Below are positions 17,389 through 25,661 of a DNA stretch of 64,000 nt, one piece after another. Source of the DNA: CAYXLI01 sp964464925 (lineage in GTDB: Bacteria; Acidobacteriota; Terriglobia; Bryobacterales; Bryobacteraceae); NCBI GenBank assembly GCA_964464925.1, contig CAYXLI010000002.1:268717-332716 (forward strand), read 5' to 3'. Within the stretch, counting starts at the first letter, position 1; the number at the start of each line of letters is the position of its first letter. The translations under genes and the position numbers were made by a program. Below the pieces are notes generated by a model. The model was not told where the DNA came from and searched no databases. It saw nothing but the letters and a program-made list of their open reading frames with translations.

Positions 17389-18399
17389 CTACTGATGGAT
17401 AGACAGGGCACCGACTTCGCAAGACGAATACACGACACGGTTCCGGCCTTCCCGCTTTGCCCGGTAGAGCGCCGCGTCGGCGACGGCAATGAGCCGCTCG
17501 GCAGGAATGGTGCCCGGATCTCCGCAGAAACTGGTGCATCCGAAGCTGGCACTCAGTTTGATGCCGACTCCGCCGAATTCCAGTTCGCTGCGGCTAATCT
17601 CCGCACGCATTCGCTCGGCGTGATGTTCCGTGTCGGCTTCACCGCAGCCCGGCAGGACGATGAGGAATTCTTCGCCGCCATAACGGCCGATCGCATCGTA
17701 CGAACGCATGGCATGCTGCATCCGCTGTGCCGATTCTTTTAATGCAAAGTCGCCCGCAAGATGCCCATAGGTATCGTTGATGGATTTGAAATGGTCCAGG
17801 TCTGCCAGCACCACGCCGACAGGAACATGCTCCCGCCCGCTCCGAATCATTTCGCGGGATAGAATTTCGAGAACCGAAGACCGGTTCCAAAGTTGCGTCA
17901 GGTAATCGTGCGTGGCCTGCTGCCGCAGTGCCTCCCTGGTATCTAGCAACTGCGCCTGCAGATCTACGATGCGCGTGCCCGCGCGTAGCCGGACCTTCAG
18001 TTCGTGCTGATCAAAAGGCTTGGTCAGGTAGTCGTCCGCGCCGGAGTCCATCCCGGCCACGACATCTTCCTTCAGGCTCTTCGACGTGAGCAGCAGGATG
18101 TAGGTGTAAGGCTCTTTGGCCTTCTGACGCACCTGCCGGCAAACTTCGGGACCCGTCAGCCCCGGCATCATCCAATCGAGAATCGCCAAGGCTGGCGCAT
18201 CGTCTTGTTCTAATATGTGCCAGGCTTCTGCCCCGTCGCATGCTACGCAGACGTCGTAGCCCCATCCCTTGAGAGTGGCCTCAAGAAGATGACGAGAAAC
18301 AAGGCTATCATCCGCGATCAGTACTCGCATACCAGCTGTGACCCTCTGTCCGCCCTTGTTGGCAGAATGCTTCATTTTAGCCCAGACTCTCTTATTCAT
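17389..18399 (-). CDS. Response regulator with diguanylate cyclase (REC-GGDEF)
   Basis: The 336-residue protein has a receiver domain (about 24-140; Asp75 acceptor in LDWMMPG, Lys127) and a GGDEF domain (about 165-330) with the active motif GGEEF at 241-245. An intact inhibitory-site motif RSYD lies at 232-235, five residues ahead of GGEEF, so product feedback is expected. It would make cyclic-di-GMP on phosphorylation. The start is uncertain: Met24 directly precedes the receiver domain and may be the real one. No kinase gene is adjacent on the same strand; the divergent LytS-type kinase has its own regulator. Confidence 0.92.
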   Translation of the reverse strand: MNKRVWAKMKHSANKGGQRVTAGMRVLIADDSLVSRHLLEATLKGWGYDVCVACDGAEAWHILEQDDAPALAILDWMMPGLTGPEVCRQVRQKAKEPYTYILLLTSKSLKEDVVAGMDSGADDYLTKPFDQHELKVRLRAGTRIVDLQAQLLDTREALRQQATHDYLTQLWNRSSVLEILSREMIRSGREHVPVGVVLADLDHFKSINDTYGHLAGDFALKESAQRMQHAMRSYDAIGRYGGEEFLIVLPGCGEADTEHHAERMRAEISRSELEFGGVGIKLSASFGCTSFCGDPGTIPAERLIAVADAALYRAKREGRNRVVYSSCEVGALSIHQ

Positions 18400-18759
18400 A
18401 TCGACGGTTTGTCCTTTTGGCTACACTCATTTGATGTAGTACAAAAGTCCCTCCATAGCCTATCTCTAGAATCTTTCCTGGGAAATTTGCGGACAGGCAC
18501 TAGGGGCGATTCGCTCCTGTGCCTACGGTTCCTCCCCATGGCGGGCATCCATCCTGCCCCTGGTTTTTCACGTCTCGCCCCAAAACTCGCGGTACTTGCC
18601 CTGAGTTCCCGCCAACATTGTCGGATGAGGTTCAAGTGGGCTCCGGACAGCCGTCAGAGGTGGACATCGAGGTAAGGCGGTATCTTCGCGAACACGTGCT
18701 GAAGATTCCTTCCCAATTCCCACCGGCCGATATTCCCGGTATAAGGGGAAGGAGGACCA
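18400..18759. other. Divergent intergenic region between REC-GGDEF and LytS genes
   Basis: This 360-base gap holds no convincing coding region. It contains the 30-base stem-loop listed separately and a second short hairpin (GGGCA / TGCCC at 18543-18559) followed by CTGG and five T, resembling a rightward terminator. A strong ribosome binding site, GGAAGGAGG, precedes the kinase ATG. A small RNA reading rightward and ending at the T-tract is possible but unsupported. Confidence 0.4.
18495..18524. repeat. REP-like palindromic stem-loop
   Basis: AGGCAC, one bulged T, then AGGGGCG pair with CGCTCCT and GTGCCT around a three-base loop ATT, giving a 13-bp stem with one G-U pair. The outer GGACAGGCAC...GTGCCT flank resembles REP elements mobilised by REP-associated tyrosine transposases. 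Only one copy was noticed in the window. Confidence 0.45.
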
Positions 18760-19893
18760 ATGGCGAAAAACCGCTGGGGCAAGATTGCGACTGTGATTGG
18801 TCTATGGGCCGCATTCGGCACCTATTCCGCCTTACAGACGCATTACCGGAGCAGTTTCCGCCCGGAGCCATTCACGTGGGGACACTCACTTTATATCGAG
18901 CTGACGTACGCGCTCAGCGGCGCCATTCTAACGCCGTTTATCTTTTTCACGGCGCAGCGGTTCCGTCTGGAGAGGAAGCCGCATTGGCGGAATATCCTCA
19001 TTCATATCCTGGCGGCAACGGTCTTCTCTTCGTCCGCCAAGATCTTGTGGGATGTGTTCGTGCAGCCGTCAAAAGGGTGGATTCGCGGTGGGTTCTCGGT
19101 CAACAAGCTGCTGCTGTCCATCGATGCGGGGTTTGATTACGGCGTCGGATTGTACTGGCTGGTCGTTCTGTTGCTTTATGCAGTGGAGTTCTATCAACGC
19201 TACGAGATAGGGTTGGTGAACGCGTCGCGGCTGCAGACGCAACTGGTTCAGGCTCAGCTCGATTCCTTGAAAATGCAGTTGCATCCGCACTTTCTTTTCA
19301 ACACCCTGCACACCATCTCCGCTCTCGTCCATGAGGATCCGGAAGCGGCCGAACGGATGATTGCACAGTTGAGCGAAATGCTCCGTTTTTCCCTCGACAA
19401 TGCCGGCATGCACGAGGTGCAGCTGAGCGCTGAGCTGCACTTCCTGGATCTCTATCTCGCAATCGAGCAGATCCGTTACGCGGAGCGCCTGCGGGTGCAG
19501 TTCGATATCGATCCGCAGACACGGGACGCTTTGGTACCCAATCTCGTCTTACAACCATTAGTGGAAAATGCGATCCGCCATGGAATCGCGCCGAAGATGG
19601 CAGGCGGCGAAATTTTCATCACGTCGGCGCGGCAGAATGGGAACCTGATCATCCGGATCGTCGACAATGGCGCCGGATTACATTCCGATGGTGTGACCGT
19701 CTGCAAAGCCGGCGTCGGGCTTTCGGCGACCAGGGGACGGCTGGAGCGCATGTACGGAAGCGCGCAAAGCCTGGTTCTGCGGGATCTGGTCACCGGTGGT
19801 GTGGAGGCGCGCGTCGTCATGCCGTTTATTACGGAAGAGACGAGAGGTACGTATGGAAGGAACGGAGAGAATCAAGGCATTGATCGTGGATGA
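18760..19893 (+). CDS. LytS-type sensor histidine kinase
   Basis: The 377-residue protein has about four N-terminal membrane segments (residues 8-145), then a His_kinase domain with phospho-acceptor His177 in LHPHFLFN and an ATPase domain with N-box PLVENAIRHGI and DNGAGL. This is the LytS/YehU family. No extracellular sensor domain is evident, so the membrane part probably senses. The response-regulator gene starts 41 bases before this one ends, in a different frame. The ribosome binding site AAGGAGGACC precedes the ATG. Confidence 0.93.
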   Translation: MAKNRWGKIATVIGLWAAFGTYSALQTHYRSSFRPEPFTWGHSLYIELTYALSGAILTPFIFFTAQRFRLERKPHWRNILIHILAATVFSSSAKILWDVFVQPSKGWIRGGFSVNKLLLSIDAGFDYGVGLYWLVVLLLYAVEFYQRYEIGLVNASRLQTQLVQAQLDSLKMQLHPHFLFNTLHTISALVHEDPEAAERMIAQLSEMLRFSLDNAGMHEVQLSAELHFLDLYLAIEQIRYAERLRVQFDIDPQTRDALVPNLVLQPLVENAIRHGIAPKMAGGEIFITSARQNGNLIIRIVDNGAGLHSDGVTVCKAGVGLSATRGRLERMYGSAQSLVLRDLVTGGVEARVVMPFITEETRGTYGRNGENQGIDRG

Positions 19894-20632
19894 CGAGCCT
19901 CTCGCTCGAAAGCGAATGCAGAGGCTGTTGTCAGAGGAACCCGATTTCCAACTGGTGGGCCAGTGCGCCAACGGCGATGAGGCCGCCGGCTTCCTAGCCG
20001 CCAATTCCACTGACGTACTTTTCCTCGACGTGCAGATGCCCGGACTCGACGGATTCGGCGTAGTGGAAGCGGTTCCGCGGGATCGAATGCCGATCGTAGT
20101 GTTTGTCACCGCGTTTGACGAATATGCCTTGAAGGCATTTGAAGTACACGCGTTCGACTATCTCCTGAAGCCGTTCGATCGCAAGCGATTCGCGGATACG
20201 CTGGACCGGGTTCGCGCGCAGGTGGGCCGCGTGCGCAGCGGCGATGTAAATCAAAAATTGGCCGCCTTGATTCAGGATCTGCAGACGCGGCGGCGAACCA
20301 CGGACCGGATCGCCGTCCGTTCCAACGGCCACGTCGTCATCGTGAAAGCGGACGAAGTGGATTGGATCGAGGCCGCGGACAACTATGTTTGCCTGCACTG
20401 CGGCACGGACAATCACCTGCTCCGCGAGACGATGAACGCGATTGAAGGCCGCCTGGACCGGGACAAATTCCTTCGCATCCACCGTTCCACCATCGTGAAT
20501 CTCGACCGCATAAAAGAACTGCAGCCCTGGTTCCGCGGCGACTACCTGGTTGTGCTGCGGGACGGCACGCAACTGACATTAAGCCGCAGTTATCGCGAGA
20601 AGTTGCAGAACACGCCGCTCCACGGTTTTTAG
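19853..20632 (+). CDS. LytTR-family response regulator
   Basis: ATG 19853 is chosen over an earlier in-frame start because MEGTERIKALIVDDEPLA begins the receiver domain normally and GAGAGG lies upstream. The 259-residue protein has a receiver domain with Asp59 (LFLDVQMPG) and Lys in YLLKPFDRKRF, then a LytTR DNA-binding domain (about 155-255; HRSTIVNLDRIKEL). It should bind DNA as a phosphorylated dimer and act with the overlapping LytS-type kinase. Its targets are unknown. Confidence 0.94.
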   Translation: MEGTERIKALIVDDEPLARKRMQRLLSEEPDFQLVGQCANGDEAAGFLAANSTDVLFLDVQMPGLDGFGVVEAVPRDRMPIVVFVTAFDEYALKAFEVHAFDYLLKPFDRKRFADTLDRVRAQVGRVRSGDVNQKLAALIQDLQTRRRTTDRIAVRSNGHVVIVKADEVDWIEAADNYVCLHCGTDNHLLRETMNAIEGRLDRDKFLRIHRSTIVNLDRIKELQPWFRGDYLVVLRDGTQLTLSRSYREKLQNTPLHGF

Positions 20633-20664
20633 CGCCTTTCCGATCGCGCCGCGGCGGCTGCACC

Positions 20665-21693
20665 CTACTGAATTTGGACGAGGCGGCTGGGTGGATCAGC
20701 AACCTGGCTCGGGCTCTTGATGGTCTGCTCGCCGCGCCAGAAATCAAAATACGAAATCTGGTGCACGCAGGATACGGTGCAGAAAGGAGCGCAGGACTTC
20801 TCGGTAATATACTCCCGGCGGATGTCGTCTATCGTGTACTCAGCCAGCGGCTTGCCGGGATAGCCCCGCTGCTGCGAGCAGTAATGCACCAGGCCGTCTT
20901 CACAGATGTACAGATAGCGGGATCCCGCGCGGCATCGCCAGTTGTGCGGCCTGCCCCAGGCAATATCGTCCTGGAAGTAGTTCACCTGTGCGTAGTTGGA
21001 CTTCTCGAGTTGCTTCAAGGCGAGGAAGACTTCGCGCTCCTTTTCGCCCAGGGGCCGGAGCTGGCCATCGCCGTCGTGAATGATTCCTACCGTCGAGGTG
21101 AAGCCCAGCTCAATCGACCGCTTGCCGACAACCAGGGCATCTTCCGGATTCTGAATTCCCCCACCCAGCACGGAGTTTATGTTTACGTGGAAGAGCGCGT
21201 GCTCGGCCAGGAGTTGGAGCTTTTTATCCAACACCTTAAGGCTCTTCTTCGAGACCTCGTCCGGCATTACGTTGTCGATGCTGATCTGCATGTGATCGAG
21301 GCCGGCGCGGTTGAGGCGCTGGATCCGGTCAGCCGTCAGCAAATAGCCGTTTGTGATCATGCCGGCGATCATCCCGTGGCTGCGGACGTGAGCGATCAAT
21401 TCGTCCAGATCGGGATGGAGGATCGGTTCCCCGCCGCTCATAGTAACCACGGCGGTTCCCAACGCAGCCAAGCGATCCAACCGTTGCTTGATGATCTCCT
21501 TGTCTACGGGCTTCGAGAAATCATCGTACTCGTTACAGTACGTGCAGGAGAGGTTACAGCGGCGGATGGGAATCAGATGCACCAGGATCGGGTGATCCTT
21601 ATGCATCGCACCCTTGAGAATCATTGAGATTTCGCGCGCACGCCGGCTCAGTTTGCTGAGACGCTTGCGGACGCGGAAGGAGGTCTCCGCCAT
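20665..21693 (-). CDS. Radical SAM protein with Cys-rich C-terminal region
   Basis: The 342-residue protein has the radical SAM cluster motif CNLSCTYC (Cys46, Cys50, Cys53) and the SAM-binding MSGGEP motif. The C-terminal third has many cysteines (RCRAGSRYLYIC, VHYCSQQRG, CAPFCTVSCVHQ), as in SPASM/twitch proteins that carry an auxiliary iron-sulfur cluster and modify peptides or cofactors. No precursor-peptide gene or partner is evident next to it. It converges on the LytTR gene. The reaction is unknown. Confidence 0.87.
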   Translation of the reverse strand: MAETSFRVRKRLSKLSRRAREISMILKGAMHKDHPILVHLIPIRRCNLSCTYCNEYDDFSKPVDKEIIKQRLDRLAALGTAVVTMSGGEPILHPDLDELIAHVRSHGMIAGMITNGYLLTADRIQRLNRAGLDHMQISIDNVMPDEVSKKSLKVLDKKLQLLAEHALFHVNINSVLGGGIQNPEDALVVGKRSIELGFTSTVGIIHDGDGQLRPLGEKEREVFLALKQLEKSNYAQVNYFQDDIAWGRPHNWRCRAGSRYLYICEDGLVHYCSQQRGYPGKPLAEYTIDDIRREYITEKSCAPFCTVSCVHQISYFDFWRGEQTIKSPSQVADPPSRLVQIQ

Positions 21694-21782
21694 AAAAGAA
21701 TACAGCCCCTATTCTAACCAGAACTTAGGAGTCATGTCTCGCGATATAGCGGAAAAGCGTTACATTGCGGCTCGAACGGTAT

Positions 21783-22571
21783 CTACTCCGGTTTCTTCGG
21801 TTCCTTCTGCTTGTCGTCAGCCTCGCCGCCGAAGGTGATCTTCACGTCAGACTTGAACTGCTTGTAGTCTTCATACTTCACTGATTGGCGCACCCTGGGC
21901 GACTGACCATCCTTGAAATGCAGCGTGCTGTTGGCGATTGTATACGTCGGGAACCAGTACTTGCCGTCGATCTGCTCGCGGTAAGTCTCGAACTTCGGGA
22001 ACTGCTGGTCCGTACCCTTTTTCAGGAGGCCGTTAGAACGGCCGTAAGTCTTTACGATTTGAAGGTCTTGATCGTCAACCCAGATCTCTCCGGTGAAGTA
22101 GCGCTTCCCTGCCTCCATTGTTTTCGGCTTCACCGCGAACACGAAACAGGAGATTTCATCAGCGTTATCACGGCCGAGATAACGGACGCTATAGTTACTG
22201 ATCTCTTTTGCCGTTAGCACAAACGGGAGAACATCGCGGATATCCTTTTCGTCTTCCGGGGACATGAGAATCAGCCGGAGGGTCGGGGCGGGCGCCCGGA
22301 CGACACGCTCGGTGCGTCTCCCTTCGGGCGTGAAGATAATATCTGAGACCAGGTCGAAGCGGCCGCCGGGGGCGCCTCCCTCGTCATATTCCTGAAGTTT
22401 CACGGTTTGCCGGTAGGTGTAGTTGCCTCGGGCGGTGGCGAACTCCGACTCCTTGTCAGCGAACTTTTGGATGATGTTTTCGATTTCGGCCGGGCTGGGA
22501 TCGGGTTTTTGGGTCGCCCCAAACACGGCCAAGCCAGAGAGGAACAGGAGAGCTACACTTCGGACGCGCAT
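21783..22571 (-). CDS. Outer-membrane lipoprotein-sorting-like exported protein
   Basis: The frame opens at 22601, but ATG 22571 gives a clean signal peptide (MRVRSVALLFLSGLAVFGATQ). The 262-residue mature-type protein has a beta-rich core (GNYTYRQTVKLQEYDEGG; FTPEGRRTERVV; GEIWVDDQDLQIVKTYGRS) similar to LolA/LolB-like DUF families common in Acidobacteria. It ends in a Lys/Asp-rich tail. It follows the acyl-CoA dehydrogenase gene after 51 bases. A role in carrying lipid or sensing the envelope is inference. Confidence 0.6.
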   Translation of the reverse strand: MRVRSVALLFLSGLAVFGATQKPDPSPAEIENIIQKFADKESEFATARGNYTYRQTVKLQEYDEGGAPGGRFDLVSDIIFTPEGRRTERVVRAPAPTLRLILMSPEDEKDIRDVLPFVLTAKEISNYSVRYLGRDNADEISCFVFAVKPKTMEAGKRYFTGEIWVDDQDLQIVKTYGRSNGLLKKGTDQQFPKFETYREQIDGKYWFPTYTIANSTLHFKDGQSPRVRQSVKYEDYKQFKSDVKITFGGEADDKQKEPKKPE

Positions 22572-22622
22572 GGCTACACTCCAAAGACGATGATCCGCCA
22601 TGGGAGGTTGCGGCGCAAGGGC

Positions 22623-23795
22623 TCAGCCAAGGTAGTTTTTCGCGATCAGCACCTTTTGCATGTTGCTGGTTCCTTCGTAGATGCGGCCGATCTTTGCATC
22701 GCGGTAGAGCTTCTCCACCGGGTAATCCTTGGTGAAACCGACGCCGCCGAGTACCTCGATCGCGCGTGAGGCGCACCGCTCGGCGATTTGCGACGCATGA
22801 TATTTCGCCATCGCCGCCTGCATGACGAACGGCTGTCCCGCGTCTCTGAGACGCGCTGCGTTGTAGACCAACAGCCGCGCGGACTCGATTTCGACCGCCA
22901 TTTCGGCAATTTCAAACTGCACGCCCTGGAACTCGCCGATGGCTTTTCCGAACTGCTTGCGTTCCTTGGCATACGCGACGGCGTGCTGGAAAGCGCCTTC
23001 CGCCAGCCCCAGCATCTGGCTACCGATTCCGATGCGCCCCTCATTTAGCGTCTCGATTGCGATCTTGTAGCCCTTGCCGACGTCGCCGAGCACCTGGGAT
23101 GGGGGCAGACGGCAACCGTCCAGAACCAGCTCGCAGGTAGAGGAGGCCCGGATGCCGAGCTTATCCTCCTTCTTACCTACCTGAAAGCCCGGGGTGTCGC
23201 GCTCGATCAGAAATCCCGTGATGCCTTTGTAGCCGGCTTCCGGATTCACGTTCGCAAAGACGAGGAACAGGCCAGCCTCCGCGGCATTGGTAATCCACAG
23301 CTTGCGGCCTGTGAGCACATAGTCCTCGCCCTCTTTCACCGCGCGAGTCTGGAGCGCAAATGCATCTGAACCGGAGCCGGCTTCGGACAAGGCGTAGGAC
23401 GCTAACGTATCCGCGGCAAGCCTGGGCAGGTAGGCGCGCTTCTGCTCCTCCGTGCCCCACTTCATCACCGCGTTGATGAACAGCGTGTTCTGTACATCGC
23501 AGATTACCGAGGCGGCGGGATCGACGGCCGCGATTTCCTCGATCGCCAGCACAGCCTGGAAGAAGCTGCCTTCCTGTCCGCCATACTGTTCGGGAATTTC
23601 GATGCCCATCAAGCCGAGTTCGAACATCTCCTTCAGGACGTCCTTCCGGAATACGCCGGCCTCGTCCATCTCGCGCACGTGCGGGCCGATCCGCTCGCGC
23701 GCGAATTTGCGGACCGCCGCCTGAAACATCCGCTCCTCATCAGTGAGCGTTGTCAGCGCGTGCGGGGCCAAGTCCTGCTGTGCTGCCGTTCCCAT
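22623..23795 (-). CDS. Acyl-CoA dehydrogenase
   Basis: The 390-residue protein is a full-length FAD-dependent acyl-CoA dehydrogenase with ALSEAGSGSDAFALQT and WITNAAEAGLFLVF (FAD and substrate contacts), RIGIGSQMLGLAEGA, AKYHASQIAERC and the catalytic-base region RIYEGTSNMQKVLIAK. It introduces the alpha-beta double bond of acyl-CoA in fatty or branched-chain acid breakdown; chain-length preference is not clear. The ATG is preceded by GGGAGATCC. The deoxyhypusine-like gene ends 13 bases upstream, so the two share an operon although their roles seem unrelated. Confidence 0.95.
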   Translation of the reverse strand: MGTAAQQDLAPHALTTLTDEERMFQAAVRKFARERIGPHVREMDEAGVFRKDVLKEMFELGLMGIEIPEQYGGQEGSFFQAVLAIEEIAAVDPAASVICDVQNTLFINAVMKWGTEEQKRAYLPRLAADTLASYALSEAGSGSDAFALQTRAVKEGEDYVLTGRKLWITNAAEAGLFLVFANVNPEAGYKGITGFLIERDTPGFQVGKKEDKLGIRASSTCELVLDGCRLPPSQVLGDVGKGYKIAIETLNEGRIGIGSQMLGLAEGAFQHAVAYAKERKQFGKAIGEFQGVQFEIAEMAVEIESARLLVYNAARLRDAGQPFVMQAAMAKYHASQIAERCASRAIEVLGGVGFTKDYPVEKLYRDAKIGRIYEGTSNMQKVLIAKNYLG

Positions 23796-23808
23796 AGGGA
23801 TCTCCCTT

Positions 23809-25035
23809 CTACTTCGCCAGGGGATATTCGAGCGTCTCCATCAGCCACTCACGATTGTTGCGCACATCGTCGGTGAGGCGTCCGACCAGTTCGTCGCGCC
23901 GCTGAAACAGACGGTACCCTTCGCGTGAACGCAGGTAGCCTTTCGCTTTCGGATGATCTGGATTCTTCTCGTAACGAGCCCGGTTCTCCAGCAACGCCTT
24001 CACGACGAATGGCATGACAATCGAGTAGTCCGCCTGCATGCTTTCGGTGGTCTGCAGATAGACATCTTTGTCCACCTTGCCCCACGTTACCGCTTCGGCG
24101 GGCGGACAGGAGGACAGGGATCCGTCGGTGACGGGAGCCGTTACGATCTGTACGTCAAACTCGTAGCCGCGCACATCCGGCAGGCCGAGCACCTGGCCGA
24201 GCGCGGGCTCCGGCTGCAGATTGTAATTCTTCGGTACGCCGCCGCCGAGAATGACCGTGCCGAGCGCTTTCGCATCGCTCTCAAAAAGGCCCCAGCGGTG
24301 GTAGGCGCAGGCTTCATAGACCTCTGCGTGCAGGTCGAGGTCGAACGCGTAGTCCGGCCTCAGCCCCGCCCGCCGCATGGCCCAAAGCTTCATGGAATTA
24401 AGAAACACGCTGCCGTCCGCAGGCGCGCCTACGAAGATAGGGATTGCCAGACGGTGGCACGTGGCAAGCAGGCCCGGCGTAACGCCGTTGCGCTGCTCCT
24501 GGGCCGCGTAGAAAGCGCCGAGCAGATAGCGCATTTCCGTGCCGGTCATCTTGCGCTGGAACTCGGGGCGGGCGAGCACGGCGGTGAGGAACTTATCCTG
24601 ATCGAGCAGCACGTCTTCGTCAAACGCCATGTCGGTGACGCGAATCGTGCGCTCTTCGCGAAGCTTCGCGTCGTCGCTGTTGATCGGCACTTCATGAATC
24701 GGCCCATGGCTGTGCTGATCCAGACTCCTGTGTCCGTCGTGATAGCAAACCGCGTCTGTCGTGCTGAGGTAGGCGACCCAACCGGACTCGAGCAGCGGGA
24801 TAAGCCAGGTGTGATGCTGTCCCGATACCGTGATGGGTCCGGAGATGGATACGGTCAACGGGCATCCGCGCCCGATCGCTTCGTCCAAAATGGTGTATAT
24901 ACGGCGCAGGTACGCGCCTCCGAAGGCTGGCAGGCAGTGCATGAACAATTCATGCAGGCTTCCGGCCTCATCCACGCGCCGGACTTTTACCGTTCTGCGC
25001 GGGGCGCAGTGCAATCTTTCGGTCTCTTGCTCCAT
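23809..25035 (-). CDS. Deoxyhypusine-synthase-like protein
   Basis: The 408-residue protein belongs to the deoxyhypusine synthase family. The key match is EAVTWGKV, with Lys320 at the place of the enzyme-imine lysine of eukaryotic deoxyhypusine synthase; ILGGGVPKNYN and DAVCYHDGH are also family segments. Bacteria lack eIF5A, and bacterial homologues are thought to make polyamines such as homospermidine by the same NAD-dependent aminobutyl transfer. This is the likely activity here, by inference. It is upstream of and close to the acyl-CoA dehydrogenase gene and divergent from the ArsR regulator gene. Confidence 0.85.
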   Translation of the reverse strand: MEQETERLHCAPRRTVKVRRVDEAGSLHELFMHCLPAFGGAYLRRIYTILDEAIGRGCPLTVSISGPITVSGQHHTWLIPLLESGWVAYLSTTDAVCYHDGHRSLDQHSHGPIHEVPINSDDAKLREERTIRVTDMAFDEDVLLDQDKFLTAVLARPEFQRKMTGTEMRYLLGAFYAAQEQRNGVTPGLLATCHRLAIPIFVGAPADGSVFLNSMKLWAMRRAGLRPDYAFDLDLHAEVYEACAYHRWGLFESDAKALGTVILGGGVPKNYNLQPEPALGQVLGLPDVRGYEFDVQIVTAPVTDGSLSSCPPAEAVTWGKVDKDVYLQTTESMQADYSIVMPFVVKALLENRARYEKNPDHPKAKGYLRSREGYRLFQRRDELVGRLTDDVRNNREWLMETLEYPLAK

Positions 25036-25064
25036 ATCTGGAGGTTAGCAACTCGCCTTCGCGC

Positions 25065-25097
25065 GTGACGCCGGAGCAATTCCAGTGTATGATCATA
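25065..25097 (+). promoter_or_regulatory. Promoter and operator of the ArsR-family gene
   Basis: GTGACG (25065-25070), a 17-base spacer and TATGAT (25088-25093) form a plausible -35/-10 pair. The -10 lies in a perfect 10-bp palindrome, TATGATCATA (25088-25097), nine bases ahead of the start codon. The palindrome differs in one base from TATGAGCATA at the promoter of the efflux operon, which supports autoregulation by this repressor. Confidence 0.5.
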
Positions 25098-25102
25098 GAA
25101 GA

Positions 25103-25471
25103 ATGCATCACGCCGCCTCAATGCAGATGACCGATGATTTATTGGACATGGTCGCCCGGCGGTTCCGAATGCTGGGCGAACCGCAGCGCCTACGCATCCT
25201 TCAGAAGTTGCAGGGTGGCGAAAAGTCGGTCACGCAGATTGTCGACGAGGTCGAAGGCAACCAATCGAACATTTCACGCCATCTTCAGGCGCTGTTCGAC
25301 GCAGGCCTAGTGTCGCGGCGGCGGGAAGGCACCGCCGTGATGTACTCCATCTCCGATCCGGTCATCTTCCGGCTTTGTGACCTCGTTTGCGAAAGCGCGC
25401 GCGAAGAGGCTCGCCAGAAGCTGACCAAGCTGGTTACTTCCCAGCCTGAGAAGACAAAGCGGCGCTCCTGA
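25103..25471 (+). CDS. ArsR-family winged-helix repressor
   Basis: The 122-residue protein (ATG 25103; a GTG at 25085 is less likely) has a winged-helix domain: RFRMLGEPQRLRILQKLQGG, then the recognition helix region NQSNISRHLQALFDAGLVSRRREGTAVMYSI. No cysteine-based metal site typical of ArsR/SmtB was seen in the DNA-binding helix, so the signal may not be a metal. The gene converges on, and overlaps by 38 bases, the end of the RND efflux operon. Together with the shared operator motif this suggests it represses that operon. Confidence 0.88.
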   Translation: MHHAASMQMTDDLLDMVARRFRMLGEPQRLRILQKLQGGEKSVTQIVDEVEGNQSNISRHLQALFDAGLVSRRREGTAVMYSISDPVIFRLCDLVCESAREEARQKLTKLVTSQPEKTKRRS

Positions 25472-25661
25472 CCTTCTGTGCGATCCCCAGCTTAGCCAGG
25501 ATATCTTCCATCAAGCACCACCTGGTGAATGCGGATTGCAGCAGGTTCGCTCCAACGAAGGCGGTAAACCAATACCAGTTGGGATTCACCCACGTGCCTA
25601 AGGCCAAACTTGCCAGAATGAATATCCCGGCAATCATTCGAATGTAGCGCTCCATGGTCAT
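25434..25661 (-). CDS. DUF2892 (YgaP-like) inner-membrane protein
   Basis: Within a longer open frame, ATG 25661 starts a 75-residue protein of the DUF2892 family: RMIAGIFILASLALG and a second helix with WFTAFVGANLLQSAFTRWC and MEDILAKLG, matching the conserved two-helix pattern. Its start overlaps the stop of the RND gene by four bases (ATGA), so it is the last gene of the efflux operon. Its task is unknown; the family often occurs beside rhodanese and ArsR genes. Confidence 0.85.
   Translation of the reverse strand: MTMERYIRMIAGIFILASLALGTWVNPNWYWFTAFVGANLLQSAFTRWCLMEDILAKLGIAQKVRSAALSSQAGK

Noticed and set aside
18519..19136. Forward ORF of 205 residues overlapping the LytS-type kinase start
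   Set aside because: The overlap part is in a non-coding frame of the kinase; the kinase start has a strong ribosome binding site.
24459..24475. Sigma-54-like match TGGCACGTGGCAAGCA
   Set aside because: It lies within the deoxyhypusine-like coding sequence on the antisense side with no gene downstream; likely chance.
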